Shown one piece after another: positions 26,444 through 34,896 of a stretch of 64,000 nucleotides of DNA (position 1 is the first letter of the stretch; every line of letters begins with the position of its first letter). The notes under the pieces were generated by a model. That model did no database searches and was not told the origin of the DNA. It saw nothing but the letters and a program-made list of their open reading frames with translations. The position numbers were made by a program, and so were the translations under genes. The stretch comes from CAYTIB01 sp964437725 (lineage in GTDB: Bacteria > UBA8248 > JACPRG01 > G963555815): positions 1-64,000 of the forward strand of contig CAYTIB010000007.1 in the NCBI GenBank assembly GCA_964437725.1, read 5' to 3'.

Positions 26444-27709
26444 CTAAGTCTCCTCCGAAATGGCGATCGCCTCGGTCATAATTGCGCATTCCGGAACAAC
26501 CAATCCACCCGTTCCGATCGTTGAACTTGCCGGAGGACTCTTTGCATAGTAATTCTCCCGCGCCACTAATGCTTCTGGAAGATCTCCTAAGTCTGTATGG
26601 AAGGTCCACGTCTTAACAACTTGTTCCATCCCGCTCCCGGCAGCCCCCAGAAGTTTTTGAAGATAATCCAGACAGCAGGACATTTGGGTTTCTCCCCTCG
26701 ATTTATAATTCGGGAAATTAGGATTGATCCGGGCTTCAGGAGAAATCCCAGTCCGATAATCGGTTGGGAGTATCTCACTGGTGAAAATCCAATCACCTAC
26801 CTTTAGAGCTTGCGGTTGATGTGTGCAAGGTTCTGGGATTTCGTTTGTCTCCACACTCTCTACTTTGAGTTTCGAATCCCCAGCTAAAGCAATCACATCT
26901 ACCTCAATTAACATTCCCGGATTGACTAGGCCACCCTGATAGGTTGAACGAGCGGGTGGATCCGTAGGAAAATACCTCTTCCAAACGCAGTCGTAACCGT
27001 AGAAGTCGTTGATATCCGATAGAGTTACCTGTGCCTTGACAACTCGCTTCAAACTGCTACCCGTTTCTGCCAAAATAGTTGCGATAGTATCCAAGACAAA
27101 CTCTGTTTGCTTTTCGATCGGAGATTCAAACAGCGGAAATGCAGTATTAGTCTTTGCCTCCTTGGCTACACCCGTTTTAAAATCACTTGCGAGCACACCT
27201 GCCATGAACCAAAAATCTCCCGCCCGAACAGCTTGCGAATAGGGTGCCAATGGCCTAGGAGCTTTGTCCGTATTAAAATATTTCGGCTTCAGGGTATCAT
27301 CAACTCCAATCACATCGACTACTACTTTACATCCAGGTAACGGAGGCAGGGCCTCAATAGCCGTGCTAGCGGAGGGAGGACCAACCATCCGTTTCTGCCG
27401 AATAGCCAGATGTCCAGGGAAGTCTTCCATGGATTCGTTAATAGTTAGGGTCTTAATGACTCGATCCAGGGAAGAACCCGCGGCTTCCAAGATAGTTGAA
27501 ATATTGTTGTATATGTAATTGGTCTGAAGGCGAATTGGATTAAAAAATGTTGAAAAATCCGAACCTTTCCGTACATCCTCTGCTACTGCTTGCTTAAAAT
27601 CGCTAGCTAGGTTTCCTGACAGAAACACAAGCCCGCCTGCTTTGATCGCCTGGGCATAGGGGGCAATCGGCAACGGTGCCTTTTCTGTTACAACGCTCTC
27701 TTTTTTCAT
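26444..27709 (-). CDS. Three-domain RidA (YjgF/YER057c/UK114) fusion protein
   Basis: 421 aa made of three tandem RidA-like domains, about 1-139, 140-280 and 281-421, each roughly the size of a whole RidA. Each repeats the PYAQA(I/V)+AG opening (third: QPQALKVGD), an AAGSS/TGSS/AAGSG turn and a PP(A/S)xST segment. RidA deaminates reactive enamine/imine intermediates using an Arg in that last segment. Only the middle domain keeps it (R254); the first has A114 and the third S395. RidA works as a trimer with sites between subunits, so one chain could form a pseudo-trimer with one canonical site. It lies between an MBL hydrolase and a single RidA, all on the minus strand. Confidence 0.9.
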   Translation of the reverse strand: MKKESVVTEKAPLPIAPYAQAIKAGGLVFLSGNLASDFKQAVAEDVRKGSDFSTFFNPIRLQTNYIYNNISTILEAAGSSLDRVIKTLTINESMEDFPGHLAIRQKRMVGPPSASTAIEALPPLPGCKVVVDVIGVDDTLKPKYFNTDKAPRPLAPYSQAVRAGDFWFMAGVLASDFKTGVAKEAKTNTAFPLFESPIEKQTEFVLDTIATILAETGSSLKRVVKAQVTLSDINDFYGYDCVWKRYFPTDPPARSTYQGGLVNPGMLIEVDVIALAGDSKLKVESVETNEIPEPCTHQPQALKVGDWIFTSEILPTDYRTGISPEARINPNFPNYKSRGETQMSCCLDYLQKLLGAAGSGMEQVVKTWTFHTDLGDLPEALVARENYYAKSPPASSTIGTGGLVVPECAIMTEAIAISEET

Positions 27710-27843
27710 TCAAAAACCTTTAGTGCGAAAGGAAAACATAGCGGAAACAATCTACTTGAATCCAACCAATAAACCACAAGGCAATCTCCAGCTTCTCAAG
27801 AGAAATTAACAATTGAAAAACTAAACACCGCTTACATCTATTT

Positions 27844-28281
27844 TCACTTCACGTCGTTCAGCACCGCAATAGCTCGTACTTCGATCTTACATCTAGGATC
27901 TGTCGCTAAACAGGTTACTCCAACCGTGGTGGAAGTTGGCGAGTGATTGGGAAAAAATTCTTTTTGAATTGCGTTGGCAAGATCTTGTTCATCCATCCTT
28001 ACGATAAAACGACAAACATCCACTATGTCCTCCATTGAACCACCAGCAGCTTCGACGGTTTTTTGGATGTTCTCGTAAACGATACGCGTCTGCTCACCCA
28101 TATCCTCGGGGATTTGGTCGAACTCCTCAGGAATATGAGGGTGAGAATGATAAACCGGTGCAGCTGTACAACCGGCAATAAAGAGGATTCTCCCTTGATT
28201 GACCTTCAGGCCAGGCGCATAGGGCATCCAAACACCTACTGGTGCATCTCGATGGTGAATAGCTTCTACATCTCTTGACAT
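27844..28281 (-). CDS. RidA-family protein, single domain
   Basis: 145 aa, one RidA domain. YAPGLKVNQGRILFIAGCTA starts the fold; EAAGGSMEDIVDV and SPTSTTVGVTCL follow. The position of the imine-hydrolysing Arg is Ser, as in RidA subgroups without classical deaminase activity. An insertion with several His residues (YHSHPHIPEEFDQIPEDMG) precedes the first helix. First gene of the 28281-25544 minus-strand string. Its job may be accessory to the triple RidA. Confidence 0.88.
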   Translation of the reverse strand: MSRDVEAIHHRDAPVGVWMPYAPGLKVNQGRILFIAGCTAAPVYHSHPHIPEEFDQIPEDMGEQTRIVYENIQKTVEAAGGSMEDIVDVCRFIVRMDEQDLANAIQKEFFPNHSPTSTTVGVTCLATDPRCKIEVRAIAVLNDVK

Positions 28282-28578
28282 GGATCAGTCCTCCTACAGA
28301 TGATGGCAAAAAATCATGCGCGCACTTTTTACATCTAATATGTACAATTACACTTAGCGATCCGTACCAAATAAAAGCTATTATAGTCGTGAAGTAACGC
28401 CTACCGTTAGTTAACAACAGAAGGAAAAGCGCGATACCCTATATTAGTTAATAGGTTGAAATTCTCTCACGGATTTCTTTCTTTTGAATAAGTAGAGTAT
28501 CTATGGGATAATTTGGTCCCTTCTGATTTCGGCATGGCAAACCAACCAGAAACTTTAATAAGGAAGTTTCGGCGGAAA
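28282..28578. other. Divergent promoter region between RidA and the binding-protein-like gene
   Basis: No supported gene. Both flanking genes point outward, so promoters for each should lie here, but no convincing -35/-10 pair was found. Confidence 0.4.
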
Positions 28579-29460
28579 ATGACAATATCCAAAAAACCAT
28601 TTCGATTCACTAATGAGGATACTGTATTCACGCTTCCATGGGAGGTCGGCATCCTAGAGGGATTGTTTGATAAAGCTGGGATCGAAGTTGAGGTCGCCGA
28701 AAAAAACCCTTCTAACGTAGCCACTGAACTCTTTGGAAGAAACAAGGAGATACAGTTCGAATCGGAAGGGCTCGATGCATACAATGTATGCGAGTGGGGT
28801 GCTATCAAGAGGACAGCTGTAGAAAATCACCGACCCTCCAAGATCCTCAATCTCCGTGAATCTATTACGGTTATGGGTTTGATTGCTGGAAAAGATACAG
28901 GCATTACCCACCCTGAGGATTTGGCGGGTGTTCCTGTCGCTGTCCAAATTCACACCGGTTCGCACTATATGACAATTAAACAACTGGAAGGTTTCTTGAG
29001 AAGAGAAGAGATTCAAGTTCTCCAGGTGGGGGGACCTGCCATGCGTCTTCGAGCACTTCTTGAAGGGAAAGTCCAAGCAGCTGCCATGATGGAGCCTTTC
29101 CTAAGCTTCGCCGAAATGGAGGGCCACGAACTGATCTCAATGGCATACTACAATGGGATGGTTGTAGCAGGAGAAAACTACGATGCCGAAACAATGAAAA
29201 AAATTCAAAAAATTCTTCGGCAAGCTGTAGATTTGATCAACAAAAACAAGAGTAAGTACGCCCACCTTCTACTCAATGACCTGCCTGAAGACTTACGACA
29301 ACGAATGAGCTTAGAGGACCTTCACGTCGAACGGCTTCGTTACGTCTATCCACGTCCTTATCCACGTAATCGTTACGAAAAACAGGCTCACTGGATGCGG
29401 GAGTGCGGGCTCCTAGACGAAAATGTTAAGCCGGAGAAAGTCGTGAACACAACCTCTTAA
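28579..29460 (+). CDS. NMT1/THI5-like (SsuA-type) substrate-binding-fold protein without signal peptide
   Basis: About 293 aa with the periplasmic-binding-protein type 2 pattern of NMT1/THI5 proteins: TLPWEVGILEGLFDKAGIEVEV, the PEDLAGVPVAVQIHTGSH hinge, LLEGKVQAAAMMEPF. No signal peptide is seen with any possible start (TTG 28513, ATG 28534, ATG 28579), and no permease or ATPase is nearby. ATG 28579 is chosen because AAGGAAG lies upstream and the domain begins there. It could be a cytoplasmic ligand-binding protein or an enzyme like THI5. It precedes a cyclase-family hydrolase by 87 bp. Confidence 0.75.
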   Translation: MTISKKPFRFTNEDTVFTLPWEVGILEGLFDKAGIEVEVAEKNPSNVATELFGRNKEIQFESEGLDAYNVCEWGAIKRTAVENHRPSKILNLRESITVMGLIAGKDTGITHPEDLAGVPVAVQIHTGSHYMTIKQLEGFLRREEIQVLQVGGPAMRLRALLEGKVQAAAMMEPFLSFAEMEGHELISMAYYNGMVVAGENYDAETMKKIQKILRQAVDLINKNKSKYAHLLLNDLPEDLRQRMSLEDLHVERLRYVYPRPYPRNRYEKQAHWMRECGLLDENVKPEKVVNTTS

Positions 29461-29547
29461 GCTCGGTGCGGTTGGGGAGAAATATTTCTCATCCTGTCTT
29501 TGTTCTTTGGCATCCACACCGACACTCAAAAACCAAGGAGCGAACTG

Positions 29548-30369
29548 ATGATTAGTGTAGAAGTAAAGGAAGCTATGGCTGGGCTGATTCAAAGCGGAGA
29601 AACATTCGATTTTATCGACATGACCCAACGGTGGCACAACCGAGTTCCAACCTGGCCCTACTTTCCTTCCTCAGAAATCCGAAACTTTCATAATCATCAC
29701 AAAGATGGCCTATGCAGCCTTATTATTGAAACTAACATGCATTCAGGAACCCACATAGATGCTCCCCTTCACTTTAACGCAGGGGGATGGGATCTTGCAG
29801 ACATTCCGCTAGAACGGTGTCAAGGTTCTGCCCTGGTAGTAGACCTTAGCCACGAGGTTGAGGAATGGACCTATGTGGACCGTGAAATGATTGAGCGCAA
29901 TATCCCCAACGGAGAAGAATTACGACAAGACGATATCCTTATTATTTATTTCAACTGGAAACGGTTTAATTGGGAAGGTTCCGAACACAATGAGCAAACA
30001 TTTTTTTGCAAGCATCCAGGTCCTCATCCCAGTGTAACCGACTGGCTTATAGAAAAAAGGGTTAAATGGGTAGGTAGTGATGCCCCTGCTTTCGAGCATC
30101 CCTGGAATTTGATGATCAAAAATTATCGTCCTGATCTAGTACGAGAATGGGAAGAAAAAACTGGAGCGAAGATCGATGATATCCACCTTGAAGAACATTA
30201 TTTGCATTGTCACCGAAGAATGATGAACGAAAATCTAATGCACGTCGACAACGTAGGAGGCGACGTCGATAAGGTGACTGGAAAACGAATTTACGTGATG
30301 GCTCTTCCTTGGCGATTTATGGGTGGAGAAGCATGCATTTGTCGACTAGTCGGAATCGACGCCAGCTAA
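29548..30369 (+). CDS. Cyclase-family protein (kynurenine formamidase-like metal hydrolase)
   Basis: 273 aa member of PF04199. The metal motif is HSGTHIDAPLHFNAGGWDLADIPLERC (His, His, Asp, His within the first third). The late segment HLEEHYLHCHRRMM supplies further His/Glu residues. Relatives hydrolyse N-formylkynurenine, isatin or related amides. The ATG at 29548 has AAGGAG eight bases upstream; the longer ORF start at 29500 is unlikely. Neighbours are a binding-fold protein and an alcohol dehydrogenase on the same strand, suggesting a short catabolic operon. Confidence 0.88.
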   Translation: MISVEVKEAMAGLIQSGETFDFIDMTQRWHNRVPTWPYFPSSEIRNFHNHHKDGLCSLIIETNMHSGTHIDAPLHFNAGGWDLADIPLERCQGSALVVDLSHEVEEWTYVDREMIERNIPNGEELRQDDILIIYFNWKRFNWEGSEHNEQTFFCKHPGPHPSVTDWLIEKRVKWVGSDAPAFEHPWNLMIKNYRPDLVREWEEKTGAKIDDIHLEEHYLHCHRRMMNENLMHVDNVGGDVDKVTGKRIYVMALPWRFMGGEACICRLVGIDAS

Positions 30370-30406
30370 GGATCCTTCCAATGCCTTCGATTTGGAGATG
30401 AAAGTT

Positions 30407-31483
30407 ATGAATACGGGAGCCATTCCTCAATCCATGGAGGCCCTTCGTCTCCACGGGGTTGATGATTTTCGCGTAGAGCAAATCTCAACGCCTCGACCCG
30501 GCTTCCGTGAAGTCCTATGCCGTGTAGAGGCGGTTACTATTTGTGGTACAGACATTGCTATTATCAAAGGCCATCACAACCAGTGGGCTAAAAACCTTCC
30601 GATGACCCTCGGCCACGAGTGGGCGGGCAGAGTCGTAGCTCTGGGGAAAGGAGCAAACGGATTTGGATTCAAACCAGGAGACCATGTCTGCGGAACTTCA
30701 CATAGCGGCTGTGGAAACTGCCGAATGTGTCTTACAGGTCGATACAATCTTTGCATAAACTACGGGAATCCCGATCTGGGTCATAGGCAATACGGTCACG
30801 TTACCGATGGTTCCTACGCTGAATACATGGTCAATACCTTGAAGAGCATCCATAAGATCCCGGAGGACATGCCCTTTGAAATTGCTGCCAATGTTGACCC
30901 AGCAGCTATTGGCCTCCATTCCGTTAAAAGGACTGGTATTCGTACAGGAGAAACTGTAGTTGTCCTGGGTCCGGGACCAGTAGGATTCTTTGCCTTTCAA
31001 TGTGCTTTGGCCTTGGGAGCTGGCAGAGTGATCATGGTTGGGTCTGGCGATCGTCTCATCAAAGCGAAAGAGCTTGGTGCAGAAACAATCAATTACCGGG
31101 AAAGTGATCCGGTCAAGTCTGTCCGCGAGATAACGGATGGATGGGGAGCAGAAGTCGTCGTGGACTGCGCAGCAACAAAAGATTCACTCGTTCAAGCGAT
31201 CGATATGACCTGTAAGGGCGGGCGCGTAGCTTACACAGGTATACCCAGTGAATTCCCTGCCATCAATTATCGAAAGATCATTCTGGAAGAGATCGATATT
31301 TACGGCGTCCGGGCAAATCCTAACGCCGCCGTTGAGATCATCCCCCTATTCCAAAGGGGTGCAATTAAGGTTAGTCCTCTAATTACGCATAGATTCCCCC
31401 TCCGGGAATACCAAGAAGCTTACGATACCTTTGTAGAAAGAAGGGACGGAGCCATCCTTGTCAGCCTTCGGCCCGGCCAATAA
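30407..31483 (+). CDS. Zinc-dependent medium-chain alcohol dehydrogenase (Tdh/sorbitol-DH-like)
   Basis: 358 aa NAD(P)-dependent MDR enzyme. Catalytic zinc ligands are in TICGTD and LGHEWAG, and the structural-zinc cysteines in CGNCRMCLTGRYNLC. The cofactor site is VLGPGPVGFFA, followed by a helix and GSGDR. The C-terminal PLITHRFPLREYQEAYDTF is typical of threonine/sorbitol dehydrogenase relatives. ATG 30407 is chosen with GGAG nine bases before; ATG 30398 or TTG 30392 are possible. A second MDR gene of similar type lies at 32468 on the other strand. Substrate unknown. Confidence 0.9.
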   Translation: MNTGAIPQSMEALRLHGVDDFRVEQISTPRPGFREVLCRVEAVTICGTDIAIIKGHHNQWAKNLPMTLGHEWAGRVVALGKGANGFGFKPGDHVCGTSHSGCGNCRMCLTGRYNLCINYGNPDLGHRQYGHVTDGSYAEYMVNTLKSIHKIPEDMPFEIAANVDPAAIGLHSVKRTGIRTGETVVVLGPGPVGFFAFQCALALGAGRVIMVGSGDRLIKAKELGAETINYRESDPVKSVREITDGWGAEVVVDCAATKDSLVQAIDMTCKGGRVAYTGIPSEFPAINYRKIILEEIDIYGVRANPNAAVEIIPLFQRGAIKVSPLITHRFPLREYQEAYDTFVERRDGAILVSLRPGQ

Positions 31484-31939
31484 TCGAATCAACTCTTAAC
31501 AATGACAGGAAGAAAAGAAGGTTCTCAAGGGACCTCTGGTTACATGTTGAGTATAAAGATGTAAAACCTGCACAAGGATTTCTTGAATTCGCCAAACCGA
31601 AACCAACAAAAACAAGTGATTTTTAACACAGAAAAAGGATCTCCCTGCGTTTCTCGAAAGTAGACTTAAACAGAAATCCATCAGGACCAAACGAACAACG
31701 TCATCTTATATGTCAATATAGACATCCTACAAAAAGCTTGAAAATATAATTGTTATATTGCCATAGTTAATGTTTTACATTAATACATTAACGGATTAGG
31801 ATCCCAACCTAAAAGCTATACCCCCACTAGCAAAACCCTTATAAGAAATCTTAACAAAGTCTTTAAATAGAAAAAGAAGCGGTGGAGAATAATAATATGT
31901 AGTGTGGGGTCACCTTTATCTGCTTAGGAGGGAAAGAAG
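31484..31939. other. Long AT-rich intergenic region
   Basis: No supported gene. From about 31690 the sequence becomes strongly AT-rich and includes a perfect 7-bp inverted repeat AATATAA-TTG-TTATATT (31743-31759). It probably holds the promoter of the 126-aa gene at 31940. A short minus-strand open frame (31496-31690) has no family-like features. Confidence 0.5.
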
Positions 31940-32320
31940 ATGGGCATTTTCAAGAGGAAGAGCGTGTCAGAATCTAAGGAAGGTAAGATAAAGGAACTTT
32001 GGCATTATCGTACTAGGCGGTCATATGTGGGGAAAGATGGAAGACCATTTTGTCACTCTGGCCATCAGTTTCCAGATAAGTTCCGCGTCAACTTCCGGTG
32101 CCCTGATGAGGAATGTCCAACAAATAAAAAGGATTTCGAGTTCGACCCGGAAAGAATAGAACTATTCTATGAAACAGTACCCGACAGTGGAAAAATAAAG
32201 AAAGCGCAGACTGTTAGGTTTTGGTGGGGTTTTGCAACAGGCATTGTGGTTATCACTGTTGCGCGTTGGTTCGACATTTGGGGCCTGTGTGGCAAGTTAA
32301 ACGATTGTGCTCCATGGTAG
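31940..32320 (+). CDS. Small membrane-anchored hypothetical protein with Cys/His cluster
   Basis: 126 aa, not recognised. The N-terminus is basic. Residues about 37-60 hold Cys and His residues (FCHSGHQFPDKF, FRCPDEECP) that could bind zinc. A single TM (about 94-108) near the end leaves a short tail with one Cys on each side of GKLND. A strong GGAGGGAAAG site precedes the ATG. The codon use and the AT-rich upstream region differ from the enzyme genes around it. It stands between two alcohol dehydrogenase genes. Confidence 0.65.
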   Translation: MGIFKRKSVSESKEGKIKELWHYRTRRSYVGKDGRPFCHSGHQFPDKFRVNFRCPDEECPTNKKDFEFDPERIELFYETVPDSGKIKKAQTVRFWWGFATGIVVITVARWFDIWGLCGKLNDCAPW

Positions 32321-32357
32321 TAGACCCCATGCCTAATTCCACTGCGGAATGTGAAGT

Positions 32358-32456
32358 ATGACAAAGCGTAGTGTAGGTTTATCTGTTCTGCTTAAGACTG
32401 TCTTCGGATTAGCTGTGATAGTGGGTCTCATATTTCTTTTAGCGTTATCCCAGTAA
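32358..32456 (+). CDS. Possible 32-aa single-TM peptide
   Basis: ATG at 32358, then a basic head (MTKRSVGLS) and one hydrophobic helix of about 20 residues ending LLALSQ before TAA. GGAA lies eight bases upstream. It follows the 126-aa protein by 37 bp on the same strand. Size and shape fit a small membrane peptide, but chance cannot be excluded. Confidence 0.35.
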   Translation: MTKRSVGLSVLLKTVFGLAVIVGLIFLLALSQ

Positions 32457-32467
32457 GCTTATCGCCA

Positions 32468-33550
32468 TTAATACTGATTCGTTACACCGTGGGGATACAT
32501 CATGACGCGGTAGGCACCTCCCTTCCGCTCACGAAATATTTCCAGTGATTCCCCAAATTTTTCTAAAGGCATTTTATGGGTTAGCAATGGATCCACATTG
32601 ACATATCCCCGGGAGATCATCTCTAGCCCTCTCCGACAAACCCACTTTGGATTCGCCACCGATCCATAAATGTTTAAATGCCCCCGAACTACTTGACTGA
32701 GGTCAACATTCAACATGCGACCTGGCGAAGTCGAACCTGCCAAAACGATTCGTCCACCTCGTCGAGCAGATAAAATGGCCTGATGGCCAGCCTCGGCAGA
32801 CCCAGCTAATTCTATAACCACATCCGCACCCCGACCGTCGAAAAGAGACCGAATGGTTTCCACAGGATCCTTCTCATTGCAAACATTGACCACAGCATCA
32901 CAACCTAATTCCGCCCCCAACAGGAGACGTTCGTTTCGAGTTCCGGCCAACACAATTTTTCCGGCTCCTCTCGAACGTGCAATCTGAGTCGCACAAAAAC
33001 CAATGGCTCCCGGGCCCAAAACCAAAACGTCCTCACCAGCTTCAATTCCTACCCGTTCAGTAGCATAGAGGGCCACCCCTACAGACTCAATGAAAGCGCC
33101 TTGTCCAAAAGTAAGATTCTGAGGCAATCGATGGAGAGCCTTCGAAGAAACTACCGAATACTCCGCCAAGCCGCCGCTAGTAGTAAATCCAATGTGAGCA
33201 TGGCCTTTGTCCACTCGGCCATAGTTTTCACAGAGATTGTATGTGCCTTCCAAACACATTCGGCAACAACCACAGCCAACATGAGGCTCGGCACCCACAC
33301 GATCTCCGGGGCGCAGCTCATCGACACCATCTCCTATGGCAACCACTTCACCACTCCACTCGTGGCCGGGAACATGAGGAAATCGAGTGCCGGGAAAATC
33401 TCCACTCAAAACTTTAAAGTCCGTTCCGCAGATGGTAGTTGCCATAACCTTGATCAAGGCAGTTCCGGGCAGCACATCGGGAACAGTAATTTCATCGATC
33501 TCGTACTTTCCTGGCTCAGGGTAAACAACTGCTTTCATCTTTTCTGTCAC
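32468..33550 (-). CDS. Zinc-dependent medium-chain alcohol dehydrogenase
   Basis: 360 aa MDR enzyme. Catalytic zinc motifs TICGTD and PGHEWSG, structural cysteines CGCCRMCLEGTYNLC and cofactor site VLGPGAIGFCA are intact. It resembles the gene at 30407 but belongs to a distinct branch. The start is taken as GTG 33550, with AGAGGAAA nine bases upstream; ATG 33538 is the alternative. The frame stays open to 33709, but that extension would leave only 23 bp to the divergent aminopeptidase. Substrate unknown; a polyol or amino-alcohol is usual. Confidence 0.9.
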   Translation of the reverse strand: MTEKMKAVVYPEPGKYEIDEITVPDVLPGTALIKVMATTICGTDFKVLSGDFPGTRFPHVPGHEWSGEVVAIGDGVDELRPGDRVGAEPHVGCGCCRMCLEGTYNLCENYGRVDKGHAHIGFTTSGGLAEYSVVSSKALHRLPQNLTFGQGAFIESVGVALYATERVGIEAGEDVLVLGPGAIGFCATQIARSRGAGKIVLAGTRNERLLLGAELGCDAVVNVCNEKDPVETIRSLFDGRGADVVIELAGSAEAGHQAILSARRGGRIVLAGSTSPGRMLNVDLSQVVRGHLNIYGSVANPKWVCRRGLEMISRGYVNVDPLLTHKMPLEKFGESLEIFRERKGGAYRVMMYPHGVTNQY

Positions 33551-33732
33551 AGTGCGATTTCCTCTTGACGTTCGGAAAAGCTTGCAAACTTGTCCGGGAA
33601 TTGTAGCATAGCCTAAGGGAGATAGAGGTTCCGGGTAAGATCGAGTTTCTGGCCTTGTCCCATAATTGAGGTACCAATCAAACTTTAAGGCTTTGGCGTC
33701 CTGTGTCATTGCCCCTAGTAAGGGAGCGCATC

Positions 33733-34854
33733 ATGCCTGATCCACGCACAACCCGCATGGCCCAAACCATCGTCAGGTATTCTTCAGAGGTCAAAAAAGG
33801 CGATATAGTTCGCATCACTGGAGGCACTGAGGCTGCCCCGCTAATGAAAGAACTCTACACAGAATGTATTGATGCTGGAGCGCACCCCTACGTGATAGCT
33901 GGAATTTCCGGACTGGATGAAATCTTTCTAGATCGAGCTAGTAAACACCAACTAGAATACGTCCAACCATTTGCCCAATTCGAAATAAAAAAAGTGGATG
34001 TCCTTATTAACATTCTCTCCGAGGTAAATACCAAACGCCTCTCTGGAAGTGATCCGGCACGTCAGGCCCTCTCCCAGAAAGCACGTAAACCTATCATGAA
34101 TACCTTTATGAAGCGTGCAGCAAAACACGAGAGAGGTGAAAAAGGCGGCCTGCGTTGGACCCTCACTCTTTGGCCAACTCAAGCGTATGCTCAAGATGCC
34201 GAAATGTCACTGGATGAATATAGTGATTTTGTCTACAAAGCCTGCTTCGCAAACAGAGCTAACCCAATCAGGGAGTGGAACAAGCTAGCAACTTTTCAAA
34301 AAAAGATCATTCGCTACTTAAAAGGTCGGAAGAAAGTTCACCTTACCGGACCGGGTACAGACTTAGAATTAGGAATCAGAGGACGCGCATTTATTAACTG
34401 TGAAGGCAAGCGCAATTTTCCCGATGGTGAAGTTTTCACCGGTCCTGAGGAACGCTCCGTAAATGGACAAATTACCTATACCTTCCCCGCAACCTATGGT
34501 GGGCGCGAGGTAGAAGGAATAAAACTTCACTTCGAAAAAGGTGAAGTAGTAAAGTTCTCAGCAGAGAAGAACGAAGAGTACCTCTCCCAAATGATCAAAA
34601 TGGACCCTGGTGCAAAACGAGTCGGCGAATTTGCCTTTGCACTTAACTCTGGCATTCAGCGCTTCACAAAAAACATTCTTTTCGATGAAAAAATCGGAGG
34701 GACAGTTCATCTGGCACTCGGAAAAGGGTACCCCGAGAGCGGGTCCAAAAATGATTCTGCCCTTCATTGGGATATGATTTGCGACCTAAGGCAGAAGGGA
34801 GAGGTGTATATCGACGGCAAACTCTTCGAAAAAAATGGGAAACTTACTATTTGA
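33733..34854 (+). CDS. M29-family aminopeptidase
   Basis: 373 aa cytoplasmic metallo-aminopeptidase (thermophilic aminopeptidase T/PepS family). Conserved features are NFPDGEVFTGPEE, the GEFAFALN segment, NILFDEKIGGTVHLALGKGYP and the C-terminal SALHWDMICDLR, which together hold the Glu/His/Asp metal ligands of the two-metal site. ATG 33733 has AAGGGAG six bases upstream. Divergent from the alcohol dehydrogenase and convergent with the flavoprotein. It releases N-terminal residues from peptides, or in related proteins acts on peptide-like small molecules. Confidence 0.88.
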   Translation: MPDPRTTRMAQTIVRYSSEVKKGDIVRITGGTEAAPLMKELYTECIDAGAHPYVIAGISGLDEIFLDRASKHQLEYVQPFAQFEIKKVDVLINILSEVNTKRLSGSDPARQALSQKARKPIMNTFMKRAAKHERGEKGGLRWTLTLWPTQAYAQDAEMSLDEYSDFVYKACFANRANPIREWNKLATFQKKIIRYLKGRKKVHLTGPGTDLELGIRGRAFINCEGKRNFPDGEVFTGPEERSVNGQITYTFPATYGGREVEGIKLHFEKGEVVKFSAEKNEEYLSQMIKMDPGAKRVGEFAFALNSGIQRFTKNILFDEKIGGTVHLALGKGYPESGSKNDSALHWDMICDLRQKGEVYIDGKLFEKNGKLTI

Positions 34855-34896
34855 CTATCCCAAGCAGGACAAGAAGTCTCCGTCTTGGCACAAAAC

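Noticed and set aside
31496..31690. 64-aa minus-strand open frame
   Set aside because: No family pattern and no start site; probably chance in noncoding DNA.
31743..31759. AT-only inverted repeat as an operator
   Set aside because: Very AT-rich context makes such palindromes likely by chance; noted only in the region entry.
33551..33709. 53-codon N-terminal extension of the alcohol dehydrogenase
   Set aside because: No homology-like pattern, would leave no room for divergent promoters, and the good ribosome-binding site supports GTG 33550.
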